A stretch of DNA of 64,000 nucleotides from Alkalihalobacillus pseudalcaliphilus (GCA_001038565.1 LFJO01000002.1:195742-259741); one strand, 5' to 3'; numbered from the stretch's first letter, positions 25,105 to 33,604 are shown. Numbers and translations are program-made. Notes: generated by a model from the sequence alone, not told the origin.

Positions 25105-25820
25105 ATCTTACTTTTCAAATTACATTAAAATCATCATTTAGAGATGTATATTTATTGTTCTACTCAATTATTTTACCAGTGGCTCTATACGCTGGTTTAG
25201 GATTTTATTTTCCTAATGCTGCATATCAGGCCCAACTATTGGCAGGTGTTATAGGTGTAAGTATTCTATTTTGGTCTATGGTTACCAATGGATTTACCAT
25301 TTTTCAGCAAAGAATGCAAGGTGTATTTAAACTATTAAACATAACACCATTTAAAACTTCTTCATTTATTATTTCAACAATCTCAGCCTGGGTATGTATT
25401 TCATTAATTATTTCAATATTCTTGATTATTAGTGGTGTGATTTTATTTGATATTCATTTAGACTTCATTAGTCTCTTATTTATTATGATATTTGTTATAT
25501 TAGGAACTTTAATGTTTTCTTTGATAGGATTTATTATTGCTTTGATCAGTAACGATGTTAACCAAGTAAGTATGTTCAGTAATTTGATTTCTTTACCCTT
25601 TATCTTTTTAAGTGAAGCCTTTTATTCAATGTCGAATGCCCCAAAGTGGATTCAAATATTGAGTGAAATTAATCCATTTGGATATTTAATAGAAGGAATT
25701 CATTTATCTATTTTGTCCTTATATTCGGAAGCAATGTCGCATCTTATTATTATTCTACTCATGAACCTAGTTATTCTAGGGGGATTACTATGGTTATTTA
25801 GGACAAGAATAACGGTTTGA
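25101..25820 (+). CDS. ABC-2 type permease
   Basis: This 239-residue membrane protein has six hydrophobic segments (about 17-35, 48-68, 92-118, 128-152, 165-182 and 215-235). It carries the ABC-2 signature region near NAPKWIQILSEINPFGYLIE. It pairs with the preceding ATPase (ATGA overlap) to form an exporter of a drug or peptide. The loop GVFKLLNITPFKTSSFI is the usual coupling segment. Confidence 0.9.
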   Translation: MNLTFQITLKSSFRDVYLLFYSIILPVALYAGLGFYFPNAAYQAQLLAGVIGVSILFWSMVTNGFTIFQQRMQGVFKLLNITPFKTSSFIISTISAWVCISLIISIFLIISGVILFDIHLDFISLLFIMIFVILGTLMFSLIGFIIALISNDVNQVSMFSNLISLPFIFLSEAFYSMSNAPKWIQILSEINPFGYLIEGIHLSILSLYSEAMSHLIIILLMNLVILGGLLWLFRTRITV

Positions 25821-26141
25821 TTAAGTGTTTGTTTTTGGGGCGATGTGTTTTATGTTCGTTTAAAGATTAAACCATTAAAATAGCAGTTCATGTTTTACTG
25901 GTTTAAATTTACATTAATAGGGACTTTTAGTTTAATAAAACTGTTTTGGCTTCCTCAAAAATTTATGAGACCTTTACTGAATTGTTTTTCAGTAGCTCAG
26001 TTTGTAGAAAGGGCCAATGTTATACGTAATAACCACATAAGTTATTATAAGAAAAATTTAACCTGTCCGCGAACGAGTAGGTTAGAACATGTCCTTTTTT
26101 TATAGGGACATGTTCGCACCATACGAAACAACTTCTTATTT
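25821..26141. other. intergenic with a long hairpin
   Basis: No gene is seen; the open frame at 25890-26105 has no ribosome binding site and no recognisable content. GAACATGTCC (26085-26094) and GGACATGTTC (26106-26115) form a perfect 10-base hairpin whose loop is T-rich. It lies between the convergent permease and ArsR-like genes, so it may be a degenerate terminator. Confidence 0.4.
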
Positions 26142-26477
26142 TCATCCACTATAAATTTGCTTCATCCAATTGGATAATACATCAAAACCCTCTCTTTTTA
26201 AAACGTAGAAATGACGTTTACCATCCTTGGCTAAATGAATGAATTGATTCTCTCTCAACTCTTTTAAATGGTACGACAACTTCGTATTCGAAACCCCGTA
26301 ATTTTCCTCATTAAGAATTTTAGCAATATCCATCGGACAAAAGCCATTTATTGCCTCTTCTTTTGTAGAAATAAATTCTCTCCTTTCGAACTCAGAATGT
26401 AGAATTTCAATAATTTTAATACGAATGGGGTCTTGCAGTGTTTTCAGTGTGTTGGATAAGACGCTATTAGTATTCAT
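26142..26477 (-). CDS. ArsR-like winged-helix regulator
   Basis: This is a 111-residue winged-helix DNA-binding protein: LKTLQDPIRIKIIEILHSEF, then CPMDIAKILNEENYGVSNTK, LSYHLKELRENQFIHLAK (recognition helix) and GKRHFYVLKRE (wing). No metal-binding ELCVCDL-type motif is present, so it is probably not a metal sensor. It is divergent from a broken SDR gene, with two matching inverted repeats in the shared promoter. It may now regulate only itself or distant targets. It starts at ATG 26477. Confidence 0.85.
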   Translation of the reverse strand: MNTNSVLSNTLKTLQDPIRIKIIEILHSEFERREFISTKEEAINGFCPMDIAKILNEENYGVSNTKLSYHLKELRENQFIHLAKDGKRHFYVLKREGFDVLSNWMKQIYSG

Positions 26478-26500
26478 AATGTAAAGTTACTATAAATTTC

Positions 26501-26552
26501 TTGACATTTCAAATATTTTTGAAATAATAATAATAGTTCAAAATAATTTGAA
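26501..26552 (+). promoter_or_regulatory. promoter with twin TTCAAA-n4-TTTGAA operators
   Basis: TTGACA (26501-26506) is a -35 box, with TAATAA-like -10 sequence about 18 bases on. ATTTCAAA-tatt-TTTGAAAT (26506-26525) sits in the promoter spacer. A second site, TTCAAA-ataa-TTTGAA (26537-26552), follows downstream. The identical arms and 4-base spacing indicate two binding sites for the divergent winged-helix regulator. Confidence 0.65.
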
Positions 26553-26559
26553 GTGTTTA

Positions 26560-26769
26560 AAGGAGGGAGCATGTGGACTTAGAGAGAACATAGCTCTCGA
26601 TGATTTGAAAAGAGATATATTAAAAAAAAATAACCCTACATCTGTTATCGAAAGATTTATTGAAATGGATGAAATAGCTGGAGTTGCTCTTTATCTTGCC
26701 TCACAACAGGCAAGCGCAGTAACTGGTTCAGCAATCCGAGTAGAAGGTGGAATTCTCTCTACGATTTAA
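26560..26769 (+). pseudogene. short-chain dehydrogenase reduced to its C-terminus
   Basis: The sequence NPTSVIERFIEMDEIAGVAL, then YLASQQASAVTGSAIRVEGG, is the C-terminal fifth of an SDR oxidoreductase. The Rossmann nucleotide site and the catalytic Ser-Tyr-Lys are gone. An intact AAAGGAGGG site and ATG 26571 remain upstream but read only MWT before a stop. The gene therefore lost about 200 codons by internal deletion while keeping its promoter and operators. Confidence 0.8.
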
Positions 26770-26787
26770 TGAAAGGAGGTAAGATAT

Positions 26788-27555
26788 ATGACAAAAAAAA
26801 TTGTCTTTTTTGATGTAGATGGAACTTTAACCGATCATGAGACTGGTAGGATACCACAATCAACAGAGTTGGCGGTTAAACAATTACTAGATAGAGGTGT
26901 TATTGTCGTAGCTGCGACGGGCAGACCGTTAGCGATGTGTGAGGAGTTAGCACAATTAGGAATAAGAAATTTGATTACCGCCAATGGGGCACTTGTTACG
27001 ATTGAAGATGAAACGATACATAAAGTAGTGATGAGTCAACAAGTTGTTAATGAGGTCAATGAGTATTCGATTAAGCACAACCATGCCTTATCGTATTATC
27101 AACGTGATTTGCGTATGAATGGGGTTCGTCATGATTTGGTTTTAAAAGCGCTTAAAGAAACTTTACATATCGAGAAGTATCCTCGTACATTTATTGAAGG
27201 TGATGTGCATCTAATGTGTCTATTTGCTGATGAAGTAATAGAAAGACAGTATCAATCTACTTTTCCAAAGCTAACTTTTAAGCGTTGGCACCCGTATATC
27301 CTTAATGTGTTAGAGTGTGATATAAACAAAGCTTTGGCCATCCAAACGGTCCTCGATTACTTCCACTTAACTGCTCATGATGCTGTCGCTTTTGGTGATG
27401 GAGATAATGATATAGAAATGCTAGAGGTGGTCAGTGTCGGAGTGGCAATGGAAAATGGATCAGAAAGACTGAAAAGAAAAGCGACGGTTATTACCAGGGC
27501 TGCAAAGGATGATGGCATAGCAATCGCTTTAAGGGAATTAAGATTAGTAGAATGA
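26788..27555 (+). CDS. HAD-superfamily Cof-type phosphatase
   Basis: This 255-residue haloacid-dehalogenase-type hydrolase has motif I FFDVDGTLTD (nucleophile Asp), motif II AATGRP, the Lys in the NVLECDINKALAI segment and motif IV AFGDGDNDIEML. The C2 cap lies at about 85-185. Cof-type enzymes dephosphorylate sugar phosphates, pyridoxal phosphate or FMN. It starts at ATG 26788 behind AAAGGAGG, close to the end of the SDR remnant, so both may share a transcript from the TTCAAA-operator promoter. Confidence 0.9.
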   Translation: MTKKIVFFDVDGTLTDHETGRIPQSTELAVKQLLDRGVIVVAATGRPLAMCEELAQLGIRNLITANGALVTIEDETIHKVVMSQQVVNEVNEYSIKHNHALSYYQRDLRMNGVRHDLVLKALKETLHIEKYPRTFIEGDVHLMCLFADEVIERQYQSTFPKLTFKRWHPYILNVLECDINKALAIQTVLDYFHLTAHDAVAFGDGDNDIEMLEVVSVGVAMENGSERLKRKATVITRAAKDDGIAIALRELRLVE

Positions 27556-27606
27556 GCGTGTACGTAAAGTAACTATTTTTGACGGAATTGCTACAATTGG
27601 CCACAA

Positions 27607-27953
27607 TCAAACGTGTAACGAATTCTGTTTCATTTTCCTAGGCTGATAATAAATGAAAGCAATGGTTATCACAATAAAGCCTGCAATGAAATTCACAATG
27701 GAATAGAGGCCGCGATCATAAAGATAGCCAAATAAAATAACCGCCAATGGTACAAGTGAGCTGCTAATGACGCCCATCACTGAGAAAATACGTCCTTTCA
27801 TATGATCGACTGTCTCTTCGTGGATAATCCGAAATAAGGGAACATTAATCATGGCAATTATAAAAAACTTTGCAAATAAGAGAACGGATAGGTAGATGAA
27901 CTGTGAAAGAGCATTCGTTTGATGTTGACAATTTAATGATGCAATTCAAGAAT
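27607..27953 (-). pseudogene. C-terminal fragment of an MFS transporter
   Basis: The minus-strand reading FIYLSVLLFAKFFIIAMINV, then PLFRIIHEETVDHMKGRIFS and VMGVISSSLVPLAVILFGYL, matches the last third of a macrolide-efflux-like MFS protein. The ATG at 27852 lies inside the homologous region, so the fragment has lost its N-terminal part. The frame stays open to about 27953 without recognisable sequence. It does not match the frameshifted MFS gene at 4847 in order or position. Confidence 0.7.
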
Positions 27954-28034
27954 AAGAACGTGAAGGTAGCAGAGTTCCAAGGGAAACATGGATTTAGTGA
28001 TAAGTATTCTCCCAATTATCATGGGTATTCATAA
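27903..28034 (+). pseudogene. 43-codon C-terminal gene fragment
   Basis: A plus-strand frame overlaps the MFS fragment on the other strand and ends NVKVAEFQGKHGFSDKYSPN plus YHGYS. The GKHGFSDxYSPNY pattern recalls the tail of an alpha/beta hydrolase, but I cannot be sure of this. It has no ribosome binding site. The two abutting fragments on opposite strands suggest a rearrangement point. The rest, to 28282, holds only a loose inverted repeat (CAAGAAAAGC 28184, GCTTTTCTTG 28220). Confidence 0.4.
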
Positions 28035-28282
28035 ATTAATGCATATCAGAATAGGTTGTCCTTCCTAATTGCGCCAAAAGCAGAAGCCTAATTTACAGAT
28101 TAAAAAAGAATGGTAGAATCATAAATCATTCAGTAAGTACCGATATTTAGAATGCTTGAAATCTAGCCTAAGGGTTATCAAGACAAGAAAAGCCTTTCTG
28201 TCGATGAACTCGCAGATAAGCTTTTCTTGTATTGAAATAACAAACATAGAGCCTGCTTTGTTATTGATTAAATTGTTTTTGA

Positions 28283-30325
28283 TTAATTAACGTCCCGACC
28301 CCAAAAGCGGTGCTTGGCAATGGCTTTTGTAAATTGAGAGATGAATAAATCGATATTGTTTTCGAGCACAACACCATCGGAATCGCTCATGTCTAAGTCT
28401 GTTAGTAATGTTCCTCCTAACTCTGTCGCACCAATTGGTTTAAAATGAGCAAAGGCTTCTTTAACAAAATAAGAGGCTTTTAATTGAAAGGAGTGATTTT
28501 CTACACCACTACTTGCTATATAGACGGCATCAAAAAGGACAGAATCTGTTGTTAAGAAAGTATGAGCCACATCTATTTCTACGCCATCATCACTCTTATA
28601 TATTCCTAATGATTCGGCAATCACCTCTCCAATAACACCTTGGTTTTCCCACTTTTTGATTAACCCTTCAACTTCTTTTCCATTAAAGTTTTTATCTAAA
28701 AGAATTGCGACTTTTCGAGAATGTGCTGTCTTAATCGTATTTTCTTGACTAAGGGCCGGAGATGATTTTGAATGATGAGATTCCCCTCGTGAAGGAGGTG
28801 TCATACCAATATGTTGAGCAATCTCGTGAACCAGATCGTGACTCACATTAGTAAACATCTCAATGACTTGCTTCTGAATATTTTGATTTGTGAGCTTACC
28901 TAGTTCAAAGCTAAAGGCTTCTATAATATGTTTCTTTTCTGCATCACTCATACTATTCCAGAATAGGGTTGCCTGTGAAAAATGATCTTTGAAGCTCTCA
29001 CTCCTTTTTTTGATCTTGTGCCCGTCGACTTTTTCTTCATAATGAGCGAACCCTCCTTCTTGAGGAGAAGCGGGTGCTGGAGCATTATTGGCGAGTGAAT
29101 TTTTGTGATAACTTACTTGTCCAACATTAATCGTATGTCTTCCGTAGCCATCTCGCTGATTATTAGCAAATGGACAGACAGGGCGGTTTATTGGTAGCTC
29201 ATGAAAGTTAGGACCTCCTAAACGGATTAATTGAGTATCTGTATAAGAAAATAATCTCCCTTGGAGTAGAGGATCATTTGTAAAATCAATTCCTGGGACG
29301 ACATGTCCAGGATGGAAGGCAACTTGTTCTGTTTCGGCAAACACGTTGTCAACATTCCGATTAAGGGTCATTTTACCAATAATTTTGACAGGTATCTCTT
29401 CTTCTGGCCAAAGTTTTGTCGGATCTAAAATGTCAAAATCAAACTTGAATTCGTCTTCTGTACTAATAATCTGAACACCTAATTCGTATTCGGGATAGTT
29501 GCCACTTTCAATGGATTCATACAAATCAGCACGATGAAAATCTGGATCTTTACCATTGATTTTTTGAGCTTCATCCCATACTACAGAGTGGATACCTAAT
29601 TTCGGCTTCCAATGGAATTTTACAAAGTGAGCTTCACCTTCTTCGTTAATAAAACGGAAAGTATGGACACCAAAGCCTTCCATCATCCGATAGCTTCTTG
29701 GAATTGCTCGATCAGACATGGTCCACATGACCATATGAGCCGTTTCTTGGTTATTTGCAACAAAGTCCCAAAAGGTATCATGTGCAGAGGCAGCTTGTGG
29801 AATTTCATTATGTGGTTCAGGTTTAACAGCGTGAATTAAATCAGGAAATTTCATCGCATCTTGAATAAAGAAGACCGGGATGTTGTTTCCGACCAAATCA
29901 TAATTACCCTCATCTGTATAAAATTTCGTAGCAAACCCTCTAGCATCTCGAGCAAGCTCTCCGGAACCCTTTGAACCCGCAACGGTAGAAAAGCGAACAA
30001 ATACAGGGGTTTTTGTTTCTGGATCTTGTAAAAATTTAGCCTTCGTGTATGGTTTCATTGATTCATAGACTTCAAATTCACCGTGTGCCGCAAAACCTCT
30101 TGCATGTACAATTCGTTCAGGGATGCGCTCATGGTCAAAATGCGTCATCTTTTCTCGAAAATGAAAATCTTCCATTAACGTTGGACCACGTTCACCTGCT
30201 TTAAGTGAAAATTCATCTTCAGAAACCTTTAAGCCTTGATTGGTAGTCATTAAATGTTGACTGTCATCTACTCTGTATTTATCTAATTGTTCATCTTTGC
30301 TGTTTTTCTTTTGATTCTGATCCAT
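28283..30325 (-). CDS. katE: large-subunit heme catalase (HPII type)
   Basis: This cytosolic hydrogen peroxide dismutase has 680 residues, the long clade-2 form. It keeps the distal His in RIVHARGFAAHGEFE, the Asn in LVGNNIPVFFIQDAMKFPD, and the proximal Tyr in GRLFSYTDTQLIRLGG. The C-terminus (about 530-680, KVAILLDKNFNGKEVEGLI onward) is the flavodoxin/DJ-1-like extra domain. I chose ATG 30325 (MDQNQKK) behind AAAGGAGGG. In B. subtilis katE is a general stress gene, and a sigma-B-like promoter lies at 30375-30400. Confidence 0.95.
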   Translation of the reverse strand: MDQNQKKNSKDEQLDKYRVDDSQHLMTTNQGLKVSEDEFSLKAGERGPTLMEDFHFREKMTHFDHERIPERIVHARGFAAHGEFEVYESMKPYTKAKFLQDPETKTPVFVRFSTVAGSKGSGELARDARGFATKFYTDEGNYDLVGNNIPVFFIQDAMKFPDLIHAVKPEPHNEIPQAASAHDTFWDFVANNQETAHMVMWTMSDRAIPRSYRMMEGFGVHTFRFINEEGEAHFVKFHWKPKLGIHSVVWDEAQKINGKDPDFHRADLYESIESGNYPEYELGVQIISTEDEFKFDFDILDPTKLWPEEEIPVKIIGKMTLNRNVDNVFAETEQVAFHPGHVVPGIDFTNDPLLQGRLFSYTDTQLIRLGGPNFHELPINRPVCPFANNQRDGYGRHTINVGQVSYHKNSLANNAPAPASPQEGGFAHYEEKVDGHKIKKRSESFKDHFSQATLFWNSMSDAEKKHIIEAFSFELGKLTNQNIQKQVIEMFTNVSHDLVHEIAQHIGMTPPSRGESHHSKSSPALSQENTIKTAHSRKVAILLDKNFNGKEVEGLIKKWENQGVIGEVIAESLGIYKSDDGVEIDVAHTFLTTDSVLFDAVYIASSGVENHSFQLKASYFVKEAFAHFKPIGATELGGTLLTDLDMSDSDGVVLENNIDLFISQFTKAIAKHRFWGRDVN

Positions 30326-30374
30326 CTTTTTCCCTCCTTTTAAATTTTGCTGTAGAATTTCTTTCTTATAAACT

Positions 30375-30400
30375 GTTCCCAACAAAAAAAAGTCATAAAC
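30375..30400 (-). promoter_or_regulatory. candidate sigma-B promoter of katE
   Basis: On the minus strand GTTTAT (30400-30395), 14 bases, then GGGAAC (30380-30375) resembles the GTTTaa-N12-15-GGGtat consensus of sigma-B. It lies 50 bases before the katE start. Further upstream, TGATAAAACAT (30406) and ATGTTTTATCA (30429) form an 11-base inverted repeat followed on the plus strand by T's. Confidence 0.55.
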
Positions 30401-30617
30401 TTATTTGATAAAACATTCAATTAATTACATGTTTTATCATTTTTTATTCTCTACTTCTTGTGTTTATAGATAAGTATGGTTGTGCAACAAATACAATTAA
30501 ATATCGCAAATGCTTAACACTAAAAATATAAGTACTAGGGTCTAAAAGAAAAAAACATTGATTATTCACAAAAAAAGTAGTATTCTGACGTAATATCTTT
30601 TTTTAGGGGGTAGGTAG

Positions 30618-31397
30618 ATGAGACAGTTTGAAGCGATTGAGGCGGTATCTGCAAGTTTAAAATCGGATGACTGCGTTAAAGCGATTTTTGTGAAAGGTTC
30701 CATTGGTAGAGGGGAATTTGATGAATATTCCGATGTCGATCTTTATTGTTTAGTTGAGGAGATGGATGTCAATGATTTTTTATCACGTCGACTCAAGCAC
30801 CTTAGAGCCTATCGAGAGATTTTATTTTATGAGGATCTGTTTATTATAGCTCCGCAAATGATTGCCGTGTACGATAATTTATTACATATGGATTTATTCG
30901 CTGTAACGGAATCAACGTTTAAGAAAAAGGATTATTTTCAAGTCATTTTTGACCCGGATAATCGCTTACAAGTTTTTGAGGAAGAGCAAAATCTATACTT
31001 ATCTCAGAGTGAGTTTGATTCACATACCTACGATCTAGCTTGGTTTTTATTCCAATATAGTAAAGCTAGAAAAAGAGGCAATGATTTATGGGCCGTCGAA
31101 ATGGTACATCTAGCTCTACCACATTTCGCGAAGGTTTTATTACATCGTTATGAACCAAATCGTGCCCAGTTAGGGATCAAGACATTGCAGCGTTCGCTGT
31201 CGGAACATGTATATAAGCAAGTGGAATCTGTGATGAATAATTTGACCCCCGCTAGCCATCAACTGGGTGTCTCCTTACTCATCCAGCAATTAAGTCTTGA
31301 GTTAGAGTGGATAGAGTCGAAATTATTGAAAAGCTCACAAGCTAGACGTTTTATTCGTTTTATGGTGGACCATTTATATGAAGAGAGGAAGGATTGA
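30618..31397 (+). CDS. nucleotidyltransferase-fold protein
   Basis: This 259-residue protein has the Pol-beta-type nucleotidyltransferase motif FVKGSIGRGEFDEYSDVDLY (about 25-44), with GS and two metal-binding Asp residues. The rest is a helical domain (about 125-255) like that of aminoglycoside nucleotidyltransferases and related proteins. It could modify an antibiotic or another small molecule; the substrate is not deducible. It overlaps or abuts the following GNAT gene, so the two modifying enzymes form an operon. It starts at ATG 30618 behind AGGGGGTAGG. Confidence 0.87.
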   Translation: MRQFEAIEAVSASLKSDDCVKAIFVKGSIGRGEFDEYSDVDLYCLVEEMDVNDFLSRRLKHLRAYREILFYEDLFIIAPQMIAVYDNLLHMDLFAVTESTFKKKDYFQVIFDPDNRLQVFEEEQNLYLSQSEFDSHTYDLAWFLFQYSKARKRGNDLWAVEMVHLALPHFAKVLLHRYEPNRAQLGIKTLQRSLSEHVYKQVESVMNNLTPASHQLGVSLLIQQLSLELEWIESKLLKSSQARRFIRFMVDHLYEERKD

Positions 31398-31399
31398 GT

Positions 31400-31951
31400 A
31401 TGGGATTTGAGTATAAAGTAAATGAAGATATTCGTTTACGTTTATTTGAAAGTAGGCACGCGGAGGAGTTGTTTCAATTAACCTGGGAATCTAGAAGTTC
31501 ATTAAGAGAATGGTTACCGTGGGTCGATTATATCAAAGAAGTGAAGGACTCAAATGTATTTATTGAAAGTTCTTTAAAACAATTTAGCCAAAATAATGGG
31601 TTTCAAGCTGGGATTTGGTACAGAGGGTCTTTAGCTGGAGTCATTGGACTACATGAAATTAATTGGGCAAACAAAACGACTTCAATCGGGTATTGGCTAG
31701 GAACGGACTATATAGGAAAGGGGTTAATGACAAAGAGTTGTAAGGCTATTATTCAATACTGCTTTGGAGAATTAGACCTGAATCGAATCGAAATAAGAGC
31801 CGCGACAGGCAATAAAAAAAGTCAAGCAATCCCAGAAAGGTTAGGCTTTTTGCAAGAGGGCTGTATTCGAAGTGGGGAGTTTTTATATGATCGTTTTGTT
31901 GACCATTATGTTTATGGGTTATTAAAAAGTGATTCAAAGTCATCAAAATAA
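31400..31951 (+). CDS. GNAT acetyltransferase, RimJ/RimL-like
   Basis: This 183-residue RimL-type acetyltransferase begins EYKVNEDIRLRLFESRHAEE. It then shows TTSIGYWLGTDYIGKGLMTK (acetyl-CoA loop), ELDLNRIEIRAATGNKKSQA and ERLGFLQEGCIRSGEFLYDR. In this family the substrate is usually the N-terminus of ribosomal protein L7/L12 (RimL) or, for the YdaF/YjcK group, unknown. The ATG at 31400 lies 2 bases after the previous stop, with GAGGAAGGA upstream; an in-frame TTG at 31394 is also possible. It is translationally coupled to the nucleotidyltransferase gene. Confidence 0.88.
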   Translation: MGFEYKVNEDIRLRLFESRHAEELFQLTWESRSSLREWLPWVDYIKEVKDSNVFIESSLKQFSQNNGFQAGIWYRGSLAGVIGLHEINWANKTTSIGYWLGTDYIGKGLMTKSCKAIIQYCFGELDLNRIEIRAATGNKKSQAIPERLGFLQEGCIRSGEFLYDRFVDHYVYGLLKSDSKSSK

Positions 31952-32008
31952 ACGTTCTAGGAATTTCTTAATAGGAACTTTTGACACTTTTTAGGGGGCG
32001 TTTATCTA

Positions 32009-32430
32009 TTGATTGTTCATGTGGAAGGGGGAATATTTCATCAAGGTAAATGGCTATTAATCAGAAGGAGTGAAGAGGAAGAACATGCAGCTGGCATGCT
32101 TTCTCTTGTAGGAGGCAAGTGTGAACAAGAAGGAAACACAGTAAACATATTAGAAAGAACTGTGCAGAGGGAAATCTTTGAAGAAATCGGGGTTAAGTGG
32201 CCGTTTCTAAGTATGTAATCAGTTCTTCCTTTATGACTGATTCAGGAGAACATGTGATAGACGTAGTATTTTTATGTACGATTGAGGCAGGAGAACCATA
32301 TGGAAAAAGTAAAACAGAAGTGGCTGAGTTCATATGGATGACTACTACTGAAATAGTTGAGGATGATGCCATTCCAGTATATTTAAAAGAGAATATAAAA
32401 CAGGCTGCTTTTATCATCGGTGAGCAATAA
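32009..32430 (+). pseudogene. Nudix hydrolase with a frameshift after the Nudix box
   Basis: The first frame (TTG 32009) encodes VHVEGGIFHQGKWLLIRRSE and a Nudix box (GGKCEQEGNTVNILERTVQR plus EIFEEIG), then runs out as VKWPFLSM. The second frame resumes with VAVSKYVISSSFMTDSGEHV and the rest of the fold to IIGEQ at 32430. Loss of one base near 32195-32200 (GGGGTTAAGTGG) explains both. Restoring it would give GV-x-VAVSKYV, a normal protein of about 140 residues. Either the gene is inactive or there is an assembly error. Confidence 0.85.
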
Positions 32431-32455
32431 GAGCTTGTTCAAGAAAGGAAAATAA

Positions 32456-32492
32456 AAAGTCGTAAGGGCATAAATGAGCTCCTACGACTTTT
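32456..32492. terminator. bidirectional terminator
   Basis: AAAAGTCGTA and TACGACTTTT form a 10-base stem with A-rich sequence on the left and TTCTTC on the right. It sits between the convergent Nudix and mrpG genes and can end both transcripts. Confidence 0.8.
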
Positions 32493-32512
32493 CTTCTTTG
32501 AATTCAACGACT

Positions 32513-32860
32513 TTATTGCTCTTTCTGATGAGCTTTTTTGAGGTCGTCTTGAACGCTTTTTTCCCAGAGTGGAACACCGGCATTATAGGCAGACCGTCCC
32601 ATCATTAGACCAGCGACTGGTGCGGTCATAAAGACGAAAAGAATCGTTAATAGTATTTTACCTACATATTCATCATGAACGAATAGGAAAAATAAAAATG
32701 TTCCTATCATGACGGACATGACACCAAGTGTTGCACTTTTGGACGCAGCATGGATTCTACTATATACATCTTGCAAACGAACAATCCCGACGGCGGCAAG
32801 AAGGGTGAATAGAGCACCAATAACAACAAAAACACTGACGATTATCTCAATGGCGGTCAA
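32513..32860 (-). CDS. mrpG: Mrp antiporter subunit G
   Basis: This is the last gene of the seven-gene Mrp Na+/H+ antiporter operon. The protein has about 115 residues and three membrane helices, with the PhaG/MnhG motif LAAVGIVRLQDVYSRIHAAS and KSATLGVMSVMIG. I chose TTG 32860 (MTAIEIIVS) because GAGAGAGG lies eight bases upstream; a GTG at 32869 is too close to it. It overlaps mrpF by 14 bases. It is needed for assembly of the full Mrp complex. Confidence 0.92.
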   Translation of the reverse strand: MTAIEIIVSVFVVIGALFTLLAAVGIVRLQDVYSRIHAASKSATLGVMSVMIGTFLFFLFVHDEYVGKILLTILFVFMTAPVAGLMMGRSAYNAGVPLWEKSVQDDLKKAHQKEQ

Positions 32861-33122
32861 TAATAACACCTCTCTCTATAAATTTAGACATGGCCACCGT
32901 TCCAATAAATGCTAGGATACTAATGACAAGGATAACTTCCGTATAAGCTAGTGTCTCCTGCAAAATCATGATGACGCCAATGAAGCCAATTAACGTAATT
33001 CCGAATGTATCAAGTGCGACGATACGGTCAGATGTGGTGGGGCCGATAATGGCACGGATTAAGCAGATCAGCATCGATACTGACGTTGTAATCAGGGCGA
33101 CAAATAAAATAGTTTCAAACAT
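32847..33122 (-). CDS. mrpF: Mrp antiporter subunit F
   Basis: This 91-residue protein has three membrane helices and the MnhF/PhaF pattern RAIIGPTTSDRIVALDTFGI. It begins at the ATG directly after the mrpE stop (TAAATG) and overlaps mrpG. In B. subtilis MrpF also takes part in cholate efflux, but here only the antiporter role is supported by context. Confidence 0.94.
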   Translation of the reverse strand: MFETILFVALITTSVSMLICLIRAIIGPTTSDRIVALDTFGITLIGFIGVIMILQETLAYTEVILVISILAFIGTVAMSKFIERGVIIDRH

Positions 33123-33599
33123 TTATCTAGTCACCTCCATAATCGCACGTTCAAATGATTGATGAATGTCACGGATCATTTGCTCTTTATCAGGTACATC
33201 GAGTGCATGAACATAAATAAGTTTTCCGTCACTAGAAAAGTCCATCGATAATGTACCAGGTGTGAGCGAAATTAAGGCAGCTAAGAGCGAAATTTCCCAG
33301 TCTGTTGTCAATTGAGTTGGTACAGCAACAATACCTGGTTGATTGTCTAGTTTTGGTTTCAATACGACGCGTAAAACATCGATATTCGCTTTGATAAGTT
33401 CAATTAAAAATAAGATAATCAGTTTAAACAATGCCCACACACGAGTCATATAAAAATCAAACTTCATAAAGCGACGTAAGAAAAACAATATGAAGACCCC
33501 GATTACATAACCAACAAAAAAATCGACACCTGTGTAGCTATGTTGGAAATTCACCCAAGCGAACGCAATTAATAGGTTTAATAAAATTTGAAAAGCCAT
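33123..33599 (-). CDS. mrpE: Mrp antiporter subunit E
   Basis: This 158-residue membrane protein has two or three N-terminal helices (LLNLLIAFAWVNFQ, VGYVIGVFILFFL, FKLIILFLIELIKANIDV) followed by a soluble C-terminal domain. That domain carries the MnhE signature SLTPGTLSMDFSSDGKLIYV. It begins five bases after mrpD. MrpE is an accessory subunit needed for normal antiport levels. Confidence 0.94.
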   Translation of the reverse strand: MAFQILLNLLIAFAWVNFQHSYTGVDFFVGYVIGVFILFFLRRFMKFDFYMTRVWALFKLIILFLIELIKANIDVLRVVLKPKLDNQPGIVAVPTQLTTDWEISLLAALISLTPGTLSMDFSSDGKLIYVHALDVPDKEQMIRDIHQSFERAIMEVTR

Positions 33600-33604
33600 A
33601 GCAA

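Noticed and set aside
25890-26105. 71-codon frame between the ABC permease and the ArsR-like gene
   Set aside because: No ribosome binding site, low-complexity composition and it runs into the 26085 hairpin.
29612-29839. Plus-strand frame inside katE, and other overlapping frames inside mrpD, kynU, gguB and araB
   Set aside because: They are opposite-strand shadows of well-supported genes and carry no start signals.
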